Assembly: GCF_017562075.2 (NCBI RefSeq)
Contig: NC_054083.1
Location: 7,880,768-7,944,767, forward strand
DNA from: Anopheles merus
Lineage: Eukaryota > Arthropoda > Insecta > Diptera > Culicidae
Direction: 5' to 3'
Length of the DNA stretch: 64,000 nucleotides
Both the position numbers and the translations under genes were made by a program. Positions 1 to 10,193 of this stretch are shown here, one piece after another. The number at the start of each line of letters is the position of its first letter. Within the stretch, counting starts at the first letter, position 1. The notes below the pieces were generated by a model. That model searched no databases, had not been told where the DNA came from, and saw only the letters and a program-made list of their open reading frames with translations.

Positions 1-769
1 CGAGAGCGCGTGGAATATCAAAAAAGAAAAGTTAACAGCATGTATAATATTCTTCGCATCTGGGAGATATCATCATGGCGTAGGAAAAGATTTCCATGTC
101 GCAATGGCTCCGACAACTTTAAGGAAAGTTTTGAACGGAACGCACGTTAAAATTAAAAAAAACGCAAGAACGTCCGCTTACTTTCCTGAATAGGAAATCA
201 TTTTACAGCAATAACACATTGATTGAAAGTATTGAATTGAAAAGCTTGTGCTTGTAACACTCATTTTAGTGATGGATTTCCGGATTCGTACTCACGGTTC
301 AAAGCCGGTTGGAGTCGTGCAGAGCCTCCTAAAACCGCTAATTGGCAGCGTAAGCCCTCGGAATTGTCTGAGCCGTTGGAGCCACCGGAGCCGTTGAAGC
401 CACCGGAGCCGTTTGCAACAGTTGGCTAGTTGGCAGCTGGATCCGGTTCCTGTCGACTCCAACAGCTTTGGCGGCTGTGTTTTCGATCATTCCGACGGCT
501 CTAGAGGGCTCCGAACGACTCCAGGGTATCATTCGTTAGCGTTAGTCTTCATTTTTTATACTATGAAAAAAAACTCTTATTTCTCCATCTAAATTCATAG
601 CATTATCCACTATTTGAAACAATTTAGTTGCAGAAAAAACAAGTATATTCTTTTGGATCAACGAATTGGGACCCCCTTTCAAATATATATCGGGATGGAA
701 AAATGTAGATTACCAATATTTGATAATTGCTTTTTATAATGCTTAACATAAACGTGATTTACTATTTTA
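1..769. other. non-coding stretch, no gene seen
   Basis: No convincing reading frame or RNA gene is visible. The only structure noticed is the GGAGCC-rich patch at about 310-535, listed separately. The last bases before 770 form a pyrimidine tract and AG that look like a 3' splice site for the Myb/SANT-like exon that follows. Confidence 0.5.
310..535. repeat. degenerate GGAGCC/GCCGTTGGAG-rich short repeat
   Basis: Short units built around GAGCCG, GTTGGAGCC and CCACCGGAGCC recur many times. A similar patch with related words (GGAGC, GCCGTTCG, CATCTGAAGCC) lies at 15170-15390. The apparent ORF across this patch is a compositional artefact rather than a gene. Confidence 0.5.
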
Positions 770-1432
770 GGTTTGGGTGGATTATAAATCAGCCTTAAAA
801 AAGAAGCTTTCATTTAATAATGCAGAATACAGATCGACCGGAGGGGGGCCGTGCTCCTTGTGCTATTTTAATGCCCTGGAGGAGAAAGTTATTGAAGTGC
901 TCGATATGCAACGTTCAGTGGTGGGAACACCTAACGTACCACCAATGGGTGTAGCAGAAAGAGAAGAATTAATCGAAAATGAATGTTTGAATATCAGCCC
1001 AGAAGTAACAGACCATGTTACATCCGGAGCATGTATTCGGTGTACAGCGAACATCAACCAACTTCTGCCCAAATGATTGACCAAGAAGTTGAAATCGAAG
1101 AGGTACCTGTAACTACAGAACCAGTTCGTAACAGCAGGCGAAAGAGACGCACATTGGCGGAGCAAAACTTGTTGGGGTTGCGTAAATTCAATGTGATTCA
1201 ACAAAAATAACTCAACGTTAAAATCGAAAAAGAAGAAACAAAGAAAGCTAGGTTAGAAACTAAAAAAGAAAATGCTAAAGGGAAATTTGAACTAAAACAA
1301 AAAGCAATGTAAATGCAACATGAACTGGCAATGCAGAGTTTTCAACTGAAGAAGGCAATTGCCGAAAAGGAGCTAGAGTTTCAATATGCTAATTTAAAGC
1401 AAATTAGTAAGTCAAATCAGCCTAGCCATTAG
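770..1432 (+). pseudogene. Myb/SANT-like DNA-binding protein, broken last exon
   Basis: The exon opens after a TTTTAG acceptor and encodes VWVDYKSALKKK followed by a TGGGPC motif. This matches the helix-turn-helix of insect Myb/SANT-like (Myb_DNA-bind_5 type) proteins, which often accompany Harbinger-type transposons or are domesticated from them. A frame change near 1050-1080 separates the DNA-binding part from an acidic linker with a basic RRKRR motif. In-frame TAA stops at 1208 and 1310 interrupt a charged, K/E-rich coiled-coil tail that would end at TAG 1430-1432. The order (SANT-like, linker, basic patch, coiled coil) fits the family. At least one frameshift and two stops make it a pseudogene. 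The upstream exon was not found. Confidence 0.6.
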
Positions 1433-1929
1433 TTACGAAAATGCTTAAAAGTTTCATGGTTACCCGATTTTATGAATTAAAAAATATGCTCAGAATTCTC
1501 AAAACAGATGAATCACATTTGATGTTTAATTTTCTTCAAACCATACTGAATAAATAACATAAATTCCATAATTAAATTATAAGAATAAACATAAGAGATA
1601 ATAACTATTATAGAAATCATAAATGATATCATTTAAATTCCTGAAATCAGCATAGTGATACTTTGGAACCGATAAAAAATACCAATTCGGCTCAAATCCA
1701 CAGCTCAATACCTCAGGGATTTCATCCCATACAATCGGGAACGAACGTAACCGTCAAAAGAGTTCTTTTTATTCAAAAACTGAACAGATTCAAAAAAACG
1801 GGTAAAATGAACATCATTGAAAGGGCCGTGAGTGCCTTTTGCACTGAGCGCCGAAACGGATTTCGTCGAACGGAGTCCATGCTCTGGCCGTTTCACTAAT
1901 ACGCGAAACGAGATGTCCGCAGAAGACTA
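1433..1929. other. AT-rich non-coding stretch
   Basis: No recognised gene or repeat. The short ORFs in both strands around 1660-1900 overlap each other and show no family resemblance. This may be the left part of the BEL element that follows, too decayed to recognise. Confidence 0.4.
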
Positions 1930-3349
1930 GAGAAAAGACCGTGTGATGGTGAAAATGCTGAAGACGATATGGTGCAGTGCAGATCATCTGAAAATTGGTC
2001 CCATTTTAGTTGTGCGAGAGTGTCGCATCCAGGATAAGGTCAGGATAAGGATAAGGAGCAACCTTACCAGAAGGCCAAAACTGCGGAGCAGGCGAGCGTT
2101 CACGATCCAATTAGTTAAGGAGCAGTGATGTGCAAGCCAGCCCAACGACGCGAATTACGTTCAACGCGAGAGCGAGAGTTACGCTCTGCGCAAAGGTGCA
2201 ACTTACTTTCGAGGCAAGAGATTGAGGTTACGCAACTGGACGGCGAGACGGGAGTGATTTCCGACGACAAACCGGGAATGTCTTGAGCCCAGCCATCCGG
2301 GCCTAGCAAAGCAGGGTTTTCGAAACATGCGCCATCGACCACATCATTGATGCGTTCGGCGCTAGAGCCAATCATAAATGTAAGGCCGCGGCATTGGAAT
2401 TGCAGCAAGAAAGGCAACGGAAGAGTTTGGAAGCTTCCGAAAGGAGTGTTTCGCCAGTGATCGCCAGTGTGACGATGGATACTGCAAAGTGGCTGCGAGA
2501 GCAGCAATTACTTAAATTACAAGCTGATTTCAGTGAGAAGCCATTGCAGCAGAATCGATGGCAATCGACATCATTACGTGAAGGAACAGGGAGTGGGAGG
2601 GGTGGCTTGTCACACCAACATCTGTCACCCTTGTGATTAAGACGCTGCAAAGGCTATACGGACGACCATCGCTTGTAATAAAATACCTATTAGAGAAAAT
2701 TTGTTGTATAGCACCCCCTAGGCCGGAGCATTTAGACGAGTTCATAATATTCGGGTTAGCAGTCTAACATCTGTTCAACCACTTCTCGAACGCGGAGTTG
2801 AAACACTACCTTGTGAATCCGGAGTTGCTAGAAGAAATGGTAGAAAAGTGGCCTGCCACGAGAATGCCAGAATGCCAGTCGTAAATATCCCTGCCCCACC
2901 CTAGAGAAGATCGGTCAGTTCATGGAGTATTTGGTTGACGAAGCTTGCGAGGTGACAAAATACACTCCACCAAAAGCAAGTCAGCTCAAGTGGGTACATC
3001 ACTCGAACGTACACACGCAAGCCTAACCGACCCCAGCGAACCTCGAAAAGCCAGTTGTAGCTAGACCTACTTCAACACAAGAAGGAGCAAATGCGATATG
3101 GCCATACCAAGCACCATCGTGCCTCAACTGTGACGAGGCGGACCACAGAGTATGGCAAAACGAGTCGTTCAAGCGCCTGTCCTTAAGCGACCGTTTAGCA
3201 GCAGTGAGGCGCTGGAAGTTATGCCACAATTGCTCAACCAATCACGGACCTATGCCGTGCCGGTCGAGATATACCTGCGGTTTCAAGGGATGTAGAGAGC
3301 GACACCATCGTTTGCTGCACCGGCCAACGCAGTTGACAACGACACAACC
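1930..3349 (+). pseudogene. BEL/Pao retrotransposon Gag, decayed
   Basis: Scattered frames carry the typical BEL/Pao Gag order. A charged helical segment near 2390-2530 comes first. A segment near 2740-2930 reads like the BEL core (LDEF, then a yLvNPELLEEMVEKWP-type stretch). Two zinc-finger clusters at about 3115-3330 follow, with CLNC and H...W, then CHNCSTNHG, CGFKGC and RHHRLLH. These Cys/His patterns are diagnostic of BEL/Pao rather than gypsy. Several stops and frame changes lie inside, so no intact Gag can be made. Gag packages element RNA in cytoplasmic particles. The protease follows directly in the same frame. Confidence 0.75.
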
Positions 3350-3810
3350 GGCACAGTTCCAAATGCACCGAAATGAGTCGCAAACAACTTTGTTTCGTGT
3401 GGTGTCCGTCACACTCTGCAACGGCGAAAGCCAGATCGACACACACGCCTTCCTGGACGAGGGATCATCGCTGACGTTCGTGGAATCCAGCCTAGCTGAG
3501 AGCCTGAGAGGAAGTTCCCGAGCCACTGGAGCTGAGATGGACTGCGAATGTGGAACGCAAGGAGACCACGTCAAGGAGGATCAGTTTGGAGATTTCCGTA
3601 CGTGGCGACGAGCGGCGCTATTCTATAGCGGTCGCTCACACCGTAAACGAGTTAAGTTTACCCACAAATCACCTAAACTTTAATACACTGATAAGTTCTG
3701 ACCACTACTTGCAGGGTCTACCGGTAAAAGCTTATGAAGACGGAGTGCCCAGGATGCTGATAGGACTTGCGAATGTCAACCTCATGAAGCCGCTAGACAC
3801 ACCATCAGAC
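3350..3810 (+). pseudogene. BEL/Pao aspartic protease region
   Basis: The frame from 3204 continues from the zinc fingers into FRVVSVTLCNG and then AFLDEGSSLTFVE. This is the BEL/Pao protease core with D(E)GSS at the active site. The reading frame shifts near 3550, and the next frame carries LPTNHLN, GLPVKAYEDGVPRMLIGL, the usual end of the protease domain. The frame is cut at 3810 by the hAT insertion. The following piece of the same BEL polyprotein resumes at 8114 (KKVFGWAIYGP), with CATCAGAC on both sides of the insertion. Confidence 0.8.
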
Positions 3811-4299
3811 TAGTCATGGGACAAATGATTCTTTTTCAAGATCAGGTTCGGTCCAGTTCGCTCTGTGAAATGAACTGAACGCGTGCGGTGATTCTTTCGC
3901 ACACCTGTAATATACGATTCGACACCCCTGATTATTCATGATAGCAATACCCTCATGAACACGTTTAGCATGAACTTAAGAGATTAAGAGATAAGAGAGA
4001 ATATTGTATACAAGAAATAATTGTAGCTTAGACCGAAACCATGAACTAGAAAAGGAAAGAAATAGATAGGGGAAATTCAGAAGCAATACGAGTTCACTCA
4101 TAGAATACTAAGTTGACACGAACACTATGAAAGCGTTATGATTTTATTAAAGGATTTCATAATTTAGGCTTAATGTTATAAACAAATATTATACTTCCAT
4201 ACCTACAATTAATGTTCACATAAATAACATAATATAGAATTAGTAGTACAACAGATACTATGATAATGGTTCTGTTGTCAGTGTTTGTAGCAATACCGC

Positions 4300-4567
4300 T
4301 CTGATACGGGTATGGTCTGACGCCTCTCGAAGGCTAATATAGGATCTCCATACCCTACTCCGACTCAATACGTCCACGGCGTACAGAACGGTAACATATT
4401 TCTCCAAATATCTGAGCTTGGGTATACGGGGAAACCCAACCCCTTGGGAAGATGGGCTATATGGCTAAAGCGGGGGGGGGGGGGGGGGACCAGCGTCTGT
4501 TCTCCATGTTAGGGGCGGCTGGTTGCCCCTTCTGTCCTGACATCCTACGGGACTTTAATCAGCTAGG
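4300..4567 (+). other. probable 5' leader of the RTE element, with a 17-G run
   Basis: This lies between the hAT 3' subterminal sequence and the first RTE frame. It holds a run of 17 G at 4472-4488. The exact RTE 5' border was not found, because I could not see a target duplication matching the sequence after the 3' tail. Confidence 0.35.
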
Positions 4568-6091
4568 ATGCGTAGGCCCTACGACGAGACTGGAGGTTGG
4601 GGGAGAGGCCTTGCAAGCCACCCCTGGAAAAACATAAACGCAACGAAAGGAAACCAAAGGATTTCGAACCGGACCAACCGATACCGACCCACGCAACCGA
4701 ACAAGGCAAACGATTGGAAACTCGGAACATGGAACTGCAGATCTCTCACAGCACCCGGAAGTACCCGCATTCTTTCGGAAGAGGTGAGGGCCCGTGGCTT
4801 CGGAATAGTAGCACTTCAGGAGACGCGCTGGAAAGGAGTGACGGAGCGCCCCTATCGTAGCGCTTGCATGATCTACCAAAGCGGTGGTGAAAAGCATGAA
4901 CTCGGTACGGCGTTCCTGGTCATAGGTGAGATGCGAAAGCGAGTGATCGGGTGGTGGCCGATCAATGAACGGATGTGCAGGTTGAGGATTCGCGGCAGGT
5001 TCTTCAACCTGAGCATCATAAATGTGCATAGTCCGCACCTTGGAAGCACCGATGACGATAAAGACAATTATTATACGCAGTTGGAGAGGGAGTACGACCG
5101 CTGCCCACAACACGACGTTAAAATTGTCATCGGGGATTTTAATGCTCAGGTCGAACGGGAGGAGGCATTTAAACCGACGATAGGAAGTTTCAGTGCCCAC
5201 CGGCTGACCAACAACAACGGGCTTCGGCTCGTAAACTTCGCCTCCTCCAAGCACATGAACATTCGCAGCACCTTCTTCCAGCACGCACCTCGCTTCAGTT
5301 ACACCTGGAGATCACCGCAGCAAACACTTTCCCAAATCGACCACGTTCTCATCGATGGAAGGCACTTCTCGGTCATAATCGACGTAAGGACCTATATAGG
5401 AGCAAACGTCTACTCAGACCATTTCCTGGTTATGGTTAAGTTACGGCAGAAACTGTGCGTGGCCAACAAACTGCGCTATCAGCCCACCCCAAGGCTCAAC
5501 ACAGACCGGCTGAAACAAGCTGTTGTGGCGAGGGACTTCGCAATCGCGCTTGGGGAAGCGCTGCCGGAGGACATTACTACCGAGGTGATGTCTCTCAATG
5601 ACCACTGGCGCATGGTGGAGCAAGCCATCAGCAGCACGGCCGAGCGAACAATTGGCCGCGTGACCCGTAACCAGAGGAAGGAATGGTATGATGATGAGTG
5701 CAAGCGAGCACTCTCCGAGAAGAACGCCGCGCGGACCCACATGCTCCAGCGCGAGACCCGGCAGAACGTGGAAGACTACAGACGACTGAGAAGGCAGCAG
5801 ACCCTACTCTTCCAGGACAAGAAGCGCGGCTTCGAAGAGTCGAACGAGCAACTCATGCATCAGCTATCCCAGTCGGGGGAAACTCGTAAGTTCTACAGGA
5901 TGCTGAATGCGGCACGGAGCGGTTTTACTCCCATGACCGCTATATGCCGCAATGAAGGAGGGAGATATCCTGTCGGACGAGCGAGAGGTGATCGACAGAT
6001 GGAAGTGCTACTTCGACAGACACCTGAACGGAGCAGATACCAGAGCAGACGCAGGAAGCAGAGGAGAGCAACCCTACGACAGCCAGCATGA
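4568..6091 (+). CDS. RTE-clade retrotransposon ORF, endonuclease half (frameshifted)
   Basis: This is the N-terminal part of a single RTE polyprotein. An apurinic-type endonuclease runs from about residue 45 to 290, with GTWNCRSLTAPG, ALQETRW (catalytic E), VIGDFNAQ, SQIDHVLI and the final SDHFLVMVKL. It nicks target DNA to prime reverse transcription. A linker follows, rich in charged residues. Homology leaves this frame near 5950 and continues in the overlapping frame at 5952, so a single-base indel there broke the polyprotein. The residues after that point (to 6091) are out of frame. The ATG at 4568 gives a short basic leader before the endonuclease; an earlier start cannot be excluded. 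Confidence 0.85.
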   Translation: MRRPYDETGGWGRGLASHPWKNINATKGNQRISNRTNRYRPTQPNKANDWKLGTWNCRSLTAPGSTRILSEEVRARGFGIVALQETRWKGVTERPYRSACMIYQSGGEKHELGTAFLVIGEMRKRVIGWWPINERMCRLRIRGRFFNLSIINVHSPHLGSTDDDKDNYYTQLEREYDRCPQHDVKIVIGDFNAQVEREEAFKPTIGSFSAHRLTNNNGLRLVNFASSKHMNIRSTFFQHAPRFSYTWRSPQQTLSQIDHVLIDGRHFSVIIDVRTYIGANVYSDHFLVMVKLRQKLCVANKLRYQPTPRLNTDRLKQAVVARDFAIALGEALPEDITTEVMSLNDHWRMVEQAISSTAERTIGRVTRNQRKEWYDDECKRALSEKNAARTHMLQRETRQNVEDYRRLRRQQTLLFQDKKRGFEESNEQLMHQLSQSGETRKFYRMLNAARSGFTPMTAICRNEGGRYPVGRARGDRQMEVLLRQTPERSRYQSRRRKQRRATLRQPA

Positions 6092-7697
6092 CAATGACGA
6101 AGTGCCCCCGCCATCTTTGGACGAAGTCATCAGCGCCATCAAACAGCTGAAATGTAACAAGTCAGCTGGCAGCGATGGTCTGGTGGCCGAACTGTTCAAG
6201 ATGGGTCCGGAGAGGCTTGCCGTCATCATGCATCGGCTGATTGTTAGGATTTGGGATCAGGAAGAACTACCGGACGAGTGGAAATTGGGTGTCATACACC
6301 CAGTGTACAAAAAGGGCGACAGGCTGGACTGTGCTAACTTCCGGGCCATCACAGTCCTGAATGCTGCCTACAAGATCCTGTCCCGAATACTCTTCTGCAG
6401 ACTTTCGCCTCTTGCTACAGATTTCGTCGGCAGCTATCAAGCTGGATTTGTTGGAGGCAAATCAACTACCGACCAAATCTTTACTCTACGGCAGATCCTC
6501 CAGAAATGCCGAGAGCACCAGATCCCTACGCACCACCTGTTCATCGACTTCAAGGCGGCCTACGATACCATAGATCGGAGCGAACTATGGAACACCATGC
6601 AGCAGTACGGATTCCCTGGGAAGCTGATACGACTGTTGCGGGCCACTATGGACGGGGTGCAGTGCAAGGTGAGAGTGACGAACATGCTGTCAGAAGCGTT
6701 CGAATCTCACCGGGGTCTGAGGCAAGGGGATGGACTCTCATGTTTGCTGTTCAACATCGCTCTGGAAGGTGTCATGCGAAGCGCGGGCTTCGACATCCGG
6801 GGCACGATTTTCACCCGAACTCTCCAATTCCTTGGCTTCGCGGATGACATCGACATCATCGGGCGAACATCTGCGGCGGTGTGCGAGGCGTACACCCGAC
6901 CGAAACGCGAAGCCGCTAAGATTGGATTGAGGATCAATGCGACGAAGACAAAGTACCTGCTTGCCGGGGGCTCTGACCGTGATAGAGCCCGACTCGGAAG
7001 CAGAGTATCAGTTGACGGCGACGATCTTGAGGTGGTAGAGGAGTTCTGCTACCTTGGCACGATCGTAACTTCGGACAACAACGTAAGCAGCGAAATCCGA
7101 AGGCGCATTGTTCAGGGAAATTGTGCCTACTACGGGCTCCGCAAACTCCTGCGATCCAGAAGACTCCAACAACACACGAAATGCGCGATATATCGCACAC
7201 TGATACGTCCGGTGGTCCTCTACGGGTACGAGTCCTGGACTTTACTGACGGAGGACGCCAATGCACTCGCCATTTTCGAACGGCGGGTGCTAAGGACTAT
7301 CTTTGGCGGTGTGTGCGAGCACGGCGTGTGGAGAAGGAGGATGAACCACGAGCTAGCTGAGCTGTTTGGCGGTGCAGATATCCTGACGGTCATCAAAGCC
7401 GGAAGGATACGCTGGCTGGGGCACGTGATGAGGATGCCGGACTCATGCCCCACCAGGAAGGTGCTCGTCAGCGACCCGTTCGGCACGAGGCGTAGAGGAG
7501 CACAGCGAGCTCGCTGGCTGGATCAGGTGGAGTCGCACCTGTCGGAGATCGGATGCAACCGTGGTTGGAGGACTGCAGCCCAGCACCGAGTTTCCTCATG
7601 TCATGTCTACGAGACGTGCTCACTGAGCAGGCCAAGAAGAAGAAGAAGAGCGAGTGTGTATCGCAATTTTGCGGAACGGGAAAGAAGACATGGATAA
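5952..7697 (+). CDS. RTE-clade retrotransposon ORF, reverse transcriptase half
   Basis: Counting from the ATG at 5952, the reverse transcriptase shows FRAITVLNAAYKI (residues 130-142), LFIDFKAAYDTI (196-207), RQGDGLSCLLFNIALE (257-272) and the catalytic FADD (296-299). The C-terminal region has YLGTIVTSDN, RPVVLYGYESWTL, FERRVLRTIFG and RIRWLGHVMRMP, a tail typical of arthropod RTE elements. This frame has no stop across RT and tail. The real C-terminus probably shifts frame near 7600, where another frame reads LTEQAKKKKK into the AAG repeat. Together with the upstream frame the element is nearly full length with very few lesions, so it is fairly young. Confidence 0.85.
   Translation: MKEGDILSDEREVIDRWKCYFDRHLNGADTRADAGSRGEQPYDSQHDNDEVPPPSLDEVISAIKQLKCNKSAGSDGLVAELFKMGPERLAVIMHRLIVRIWDQEELPDEWKLGVIHPVYKKGDRLDCANFRAITVLNAAYKILSRILFCRLSPLATDFVGSYQAGFVGGKSTTDQIFTLRQILQKCREHQIPTHHLFIDFKAAYDTIDRSELWNTMQQYGFPGKLIRLLRATMDGVQCKVRVTNMLSEAFESHRGLRQGDGLSCLLFNIALEGVMRSAGFDIRGTIFTRTLQFLGFADDIDIIGRTSAAVCEAYTRPKREAAKIGLRINATKTKYLLAGGSDRDRARLGSRVSVDGDDLEVVEEFCYLGTIVTSDNNVSSEIRRRIVQGNCAYYGLRKLLRSRRLQQHTKCAIYRTLIRPVVLYGYESWTLLTEDANALAIFERRVLRTIFGGVCEHGVWRRRMNHELAELFGGADILTVIKAGRIRWLGHVMRMPDSCPTRKVLVSDPFGTRRRGAQRARWLDQVESHLSEIGCNRGWRTAAQHRVSSCHVYETCSLSRPRRRRRASVYRNFAERERRHG
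7632..7655 (+). repeat. (AAG)n 3' tail of the RTE element
   Basis: The end of the RTE frame runs into AGGCCAAGAAGAAGAAGAAG. A very similar end, GAGCCAAAGAAGAAG, closes the tRNA-type SINEs in this window, which suggests a shared retrotransposition machinery. Confidence 0.55.
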
Positions 7698-7779
7698 CAT
7701 AAGCTTTCTCGTTCTAGTCAACACACTATCTGATCGAAAAAGCATGCTGATTTTCTGAGTAGGAGAATGACCTCCACAC

Positions 7780-8060
7780 AGCGTGCGGTGGTTTGTTGCA
7801 CACTTTCATGATCGATATGGAGAGTTTCCGCACGGAGAATCAATACCGCACCGCTAGCGTGTGGAGATGTATCGCACACATTCATAGTCGACAGGGAGAG
7901 CGTCCGCACGGAGAAAAAATACCGCACCGCTAGCGTGCGGAGATGTATCGCACACATTCATAGTCGACAGGGAGAGCGTCCGCACGGAGAATCAATACCG
8001 CACCACCAGCGTGCGGAAGAATCATTTCCATTTATCTGGCGGTGCGGTACTCGTTCACTC
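7780..8060 (-). repeat. hAT subterminal tandem repeats (GTGCGG/CCGCAC units)
   Basis: Three to four units of about 70-80 bp are seen, each with TCGCACACATTCATAGTCGA, CGTCCGCACGGAGAA and CAATACCGCACC. The array is the reverse complement of those at 34370-34790 and 41404-41824 in the related hAT copies. Its position just inside the TIR suggests transposase-binding sites, which is inference. Confidence 0.8.
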
Positions 8061-8113
8061 AGTGTAAAGATTGGAATGAATCATTCAGTTCTGATTCAAT
8101 TTGCCCATGTCTA

Positions 8114-8400
8114 CATCAGACCAACCAGGAGAACCAATCGCGGTTAAGAAGGTGTTTGGGTGGGCGATCTACGGCCCTCACGGGAAGAACACAGATCAGC
8201 GACAAGCGGCCACGTGCAACGTGCACAACCTAGTGCGGCAACGTTGCGAAGAAGATTTCACCTGGAGGAGACCGGCGTGTCGACATACAGCGAGTTTCTG
8301 CCGTATCCCAAGGACGTCGTTCGAGCAAACGATCTTCTCGAACGCACCACTGAAAAGCATGATGGTCCCCTACTAGCAAAGAGAATGTAAAAGTGTGCGA
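8114..8400 (+). pseudogene. BEL/Pao polyprotein fragment after the protease
   Basis: The translation reads GEPIAVKKVFGWAIYGPHG and, after a frame change, YPKDVVRANDLLERTT. These match the segment joining protease and reverse transcriptase in BEL/Pao elements (LGWvvyGp, then a Leu/Glu-rich 'ilerTT' motif). It directly continues the protease frame cut at 3810. RT and RNase H do not follow: the element stops at about 8400 and a BEL integrase piece reappears only at 12890. Confidence 0.75.
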
Positions 8401-8417
8401 CTTTCAGGCGAGGGGCA

Positions 8418-9025
8418 TGTAGAAGCATGGGGAGACGGTTGGAAATACGCGGAATTACGCGGAGGCGCGAGCGTGTTTTGGTTTCTACACAGTTTTTTCA
8501 CTCACACAATTACACATGTGTGAATGTGTGCGTTCACTTTCAGCCTGCGCGCTCAGTTTGGTTTTCTCGCAGCGGCATGCGGGTATCGGTGTCTCGCTCG
8601 CACTAGTGCAGCGAGTGTTCCTCTGTGCGCTCCCTTTCTTGCCACCACACGAATTCGTCAGTTCAGCTCAAGCGTTCGCCGTGAAAGGCCGCGCGCGTGT
8701 TAGCCTAAGTCCCGGGCGATCGAAGATTCGCTAAGTGTTGAAGTGTTGTGCACATTGAAATGAAGCTGCCCTTTTCTTTCACCATTTATCTTAAATGTGT
8801 GATTTGCGCTGCTTTATTTCAATATTTGTTTACTGCATTGAACAGCAACAACGGTATTCATGCAGTTAGACGGTTTTTTAAATAAGATGATTTTTTTAAT
8901 ATAAATAATGTGTGTGATTTTGTGGCAAGATTGTGTGAAGCTATGTGCGAAAATGCCCCTTTATTTGCAATAAAAGTGATAAAATATAAACCAACTTTAA
9001 TGTGTTCAAGTTTTTGTTTTGATTC
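8418..9025 (+). other. possible LTR or leader sequence, unassigned
   Basis: A purine-rich GGCGAGGGGCA is followed by TGTAGAAGCATGG, which resembles a polypurine tract and LTR start. AATAAA lies near 8966-8975. No second copy of this sequence is present in the window to prove an LTR, and the right border is unclear. The small ORFs here show no homology I recognise. Confidence 0.25.
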
Positions 9026-9514
9026 GGGTGCACCAAGTCCGAATGAAGGGAAGCGCACAGCGTGCTACGAAAGAAACAAGTGGGAGGGGGTGTCAGTCCA
9101 GCGCAGCGCAATTCGCTGGAATCAAGTGGGAGGGGGTACCAGCTCAGCGCAGCGCAAGCCGAAAGAAACGGGAAGGAAGGGGTATGATGAAACAGCGCGA
9201 GCGAGCGTTTTTTACAGCGAGAGCGCCTCGTGTATTTTAAAGGCAAGCAAGAGAGCGCATTCTCTCCGTGGTAGCGCTCCATCCGCCATTTTTAATTTCG
9301 AGCCCAAAACAACGGACTTCGGATCCGATCTTGGGCCGGGCCCCCACCGCGTGTTTCTACCTACCCCTCGCCTGAATATTTCGTTCTCTTTGTCTGTCGG
9401 GATGTCGTTCTCGTTCTCTCTTTCATGCTCATCCGTTCTGAATAGAATGACCGAGTGTCAGACTTGGGCGTATCGAAATCGACGTTTGAGCTTTGCGGGT
9501 CGCACGGGAGGCTG
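9026..9514. other. GC-richer non-coding stretch with internal short repeats
   Basis: Two near-identical words (AAGTGGGAGGGGGT followed by CAGCGCAGCGCAA) repeat about 55 bp apart at 9080-9150. The long frame through here opens upstream only by chance and merges into the gypsy integrase at 9549. It may be the body of the hAT-like element whose end is at 9515-9548. Confidence 0.35.
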
Positions 9515-9548
9515 CATGCGGCCCGCGGGCCGTAGTTTGGAGACCCCT
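9515..9548 (+). mobile_element. terminus of a Charlie-type hAT element
   Basis: The sequence ends in GCGGGCCGTAGTTTGGAGACCCCTG. Read on the other strand this is CAGGGGTCTCCAAACTACGG, a well known terminal motif of hAT elements of the Charlie type. The opposite end was not found, so only this terminus is claimed. It abuts the gypsy integrase fragment. Confidence 0.55.
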
Positions 9549-9844
9549 GGTATGTACAATGCCTCCCATCCTGGCATAAAAGCATCTAGGAAAATGATGA
9601 CCGATCGATATTTTTGGCCAGCAATAAATAAAGATGTAGCAAATTGGACTCGTACATGTTCTACTTGCCAAAGAGCTAAAGTAGTTAGGCACACAAAATC
9701 ACCCTTGGAATCTTTTTCACTTCCAAAGGGAAGGTGTGATCATATTCATATGGACATTGTTGGATCCTTACCTCCATCTGAGGACAAAACGTACTTATTA
9801 ACAGTAGTAGATCGTTTCACGACATGGCCAGAGTGTTATCCTCT
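9549..9844 (+). pseudogene. gypsy (Ty3-type) integrase, N-terminal part
   Basis: The frame carries NASHPGIKASRKMMTDRYFWP, then W(T)RTCSTCQRAK, the HHCC zinc-binding domain. GRCDHIHMDIVGSLPPSEDK and VVDRFTTWPECYPL follow, the start of the catalytic core with its first Asp (HMDIVG). The frame is interrupted after TATCCTCT at 9844 by a 2,057-bp insertion and resumes in the same frame at 11915. Everything upstream (gag, protease, RT) is missing. Confidence 0.85.
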
Positions 9845-10193
9845 CTTCTTCTTCTCTGCTGTGGGAGGTTGTTACTCGGTTCGGTGTGAGAATCCAGCTT
9901 CCTGGGCACTTCGTCATACTAATTCGCGTACGGAATTTTTTTTTATTTTTTCCAACCTCAAACTTTCTTAGGACCGGCTACTTAGGCTATATATCCTTTT
10001 TTCTTTGTAATTTTATTTTTTGATTTTTTTATATGTTGTGACTGAGGATACGGAGCTTCCTGTTCCCCAAGTTCGCCAGATTGAAAGCCATAGACATTTC
10101 GATCTGATCAAGCTCAGTTAGAAACAAAACAGGAGTATCTGATTTTTTTTTAGAAGGATATTCTGTTATTCTTAATAAAGTCTATAATTAACC

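Larger units (their letters stand above)
3811..8113 (-). mobile_element. hAT-family DNA transposon, remnant carrying an RTE insertion
   Basis: The ends are TAGTCATGGG at 3811 and, on the other strand, TAGACATGGG at 8113. They are flanked by an exact 8-bp duplication CATCAGAC (3803-3810 and 8114-8121), the hAT signature. The subterminal sequence at 3811-3915 matches the 3' end of the hAT element at 41047-45692, and 7780-8113 matches its 5' end, so this copy is reversed. No transposase remains. An RTE retrotransposon fills most of the interior. The element split a BEL polyprotein, so it is younger than that BEL copy. Confidence 0.85.

Noticed and set aside
4559..5284. 241-residue minus-strand ORF
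   Set aside because: It is the antisense shadow of the RTE endonuclease.
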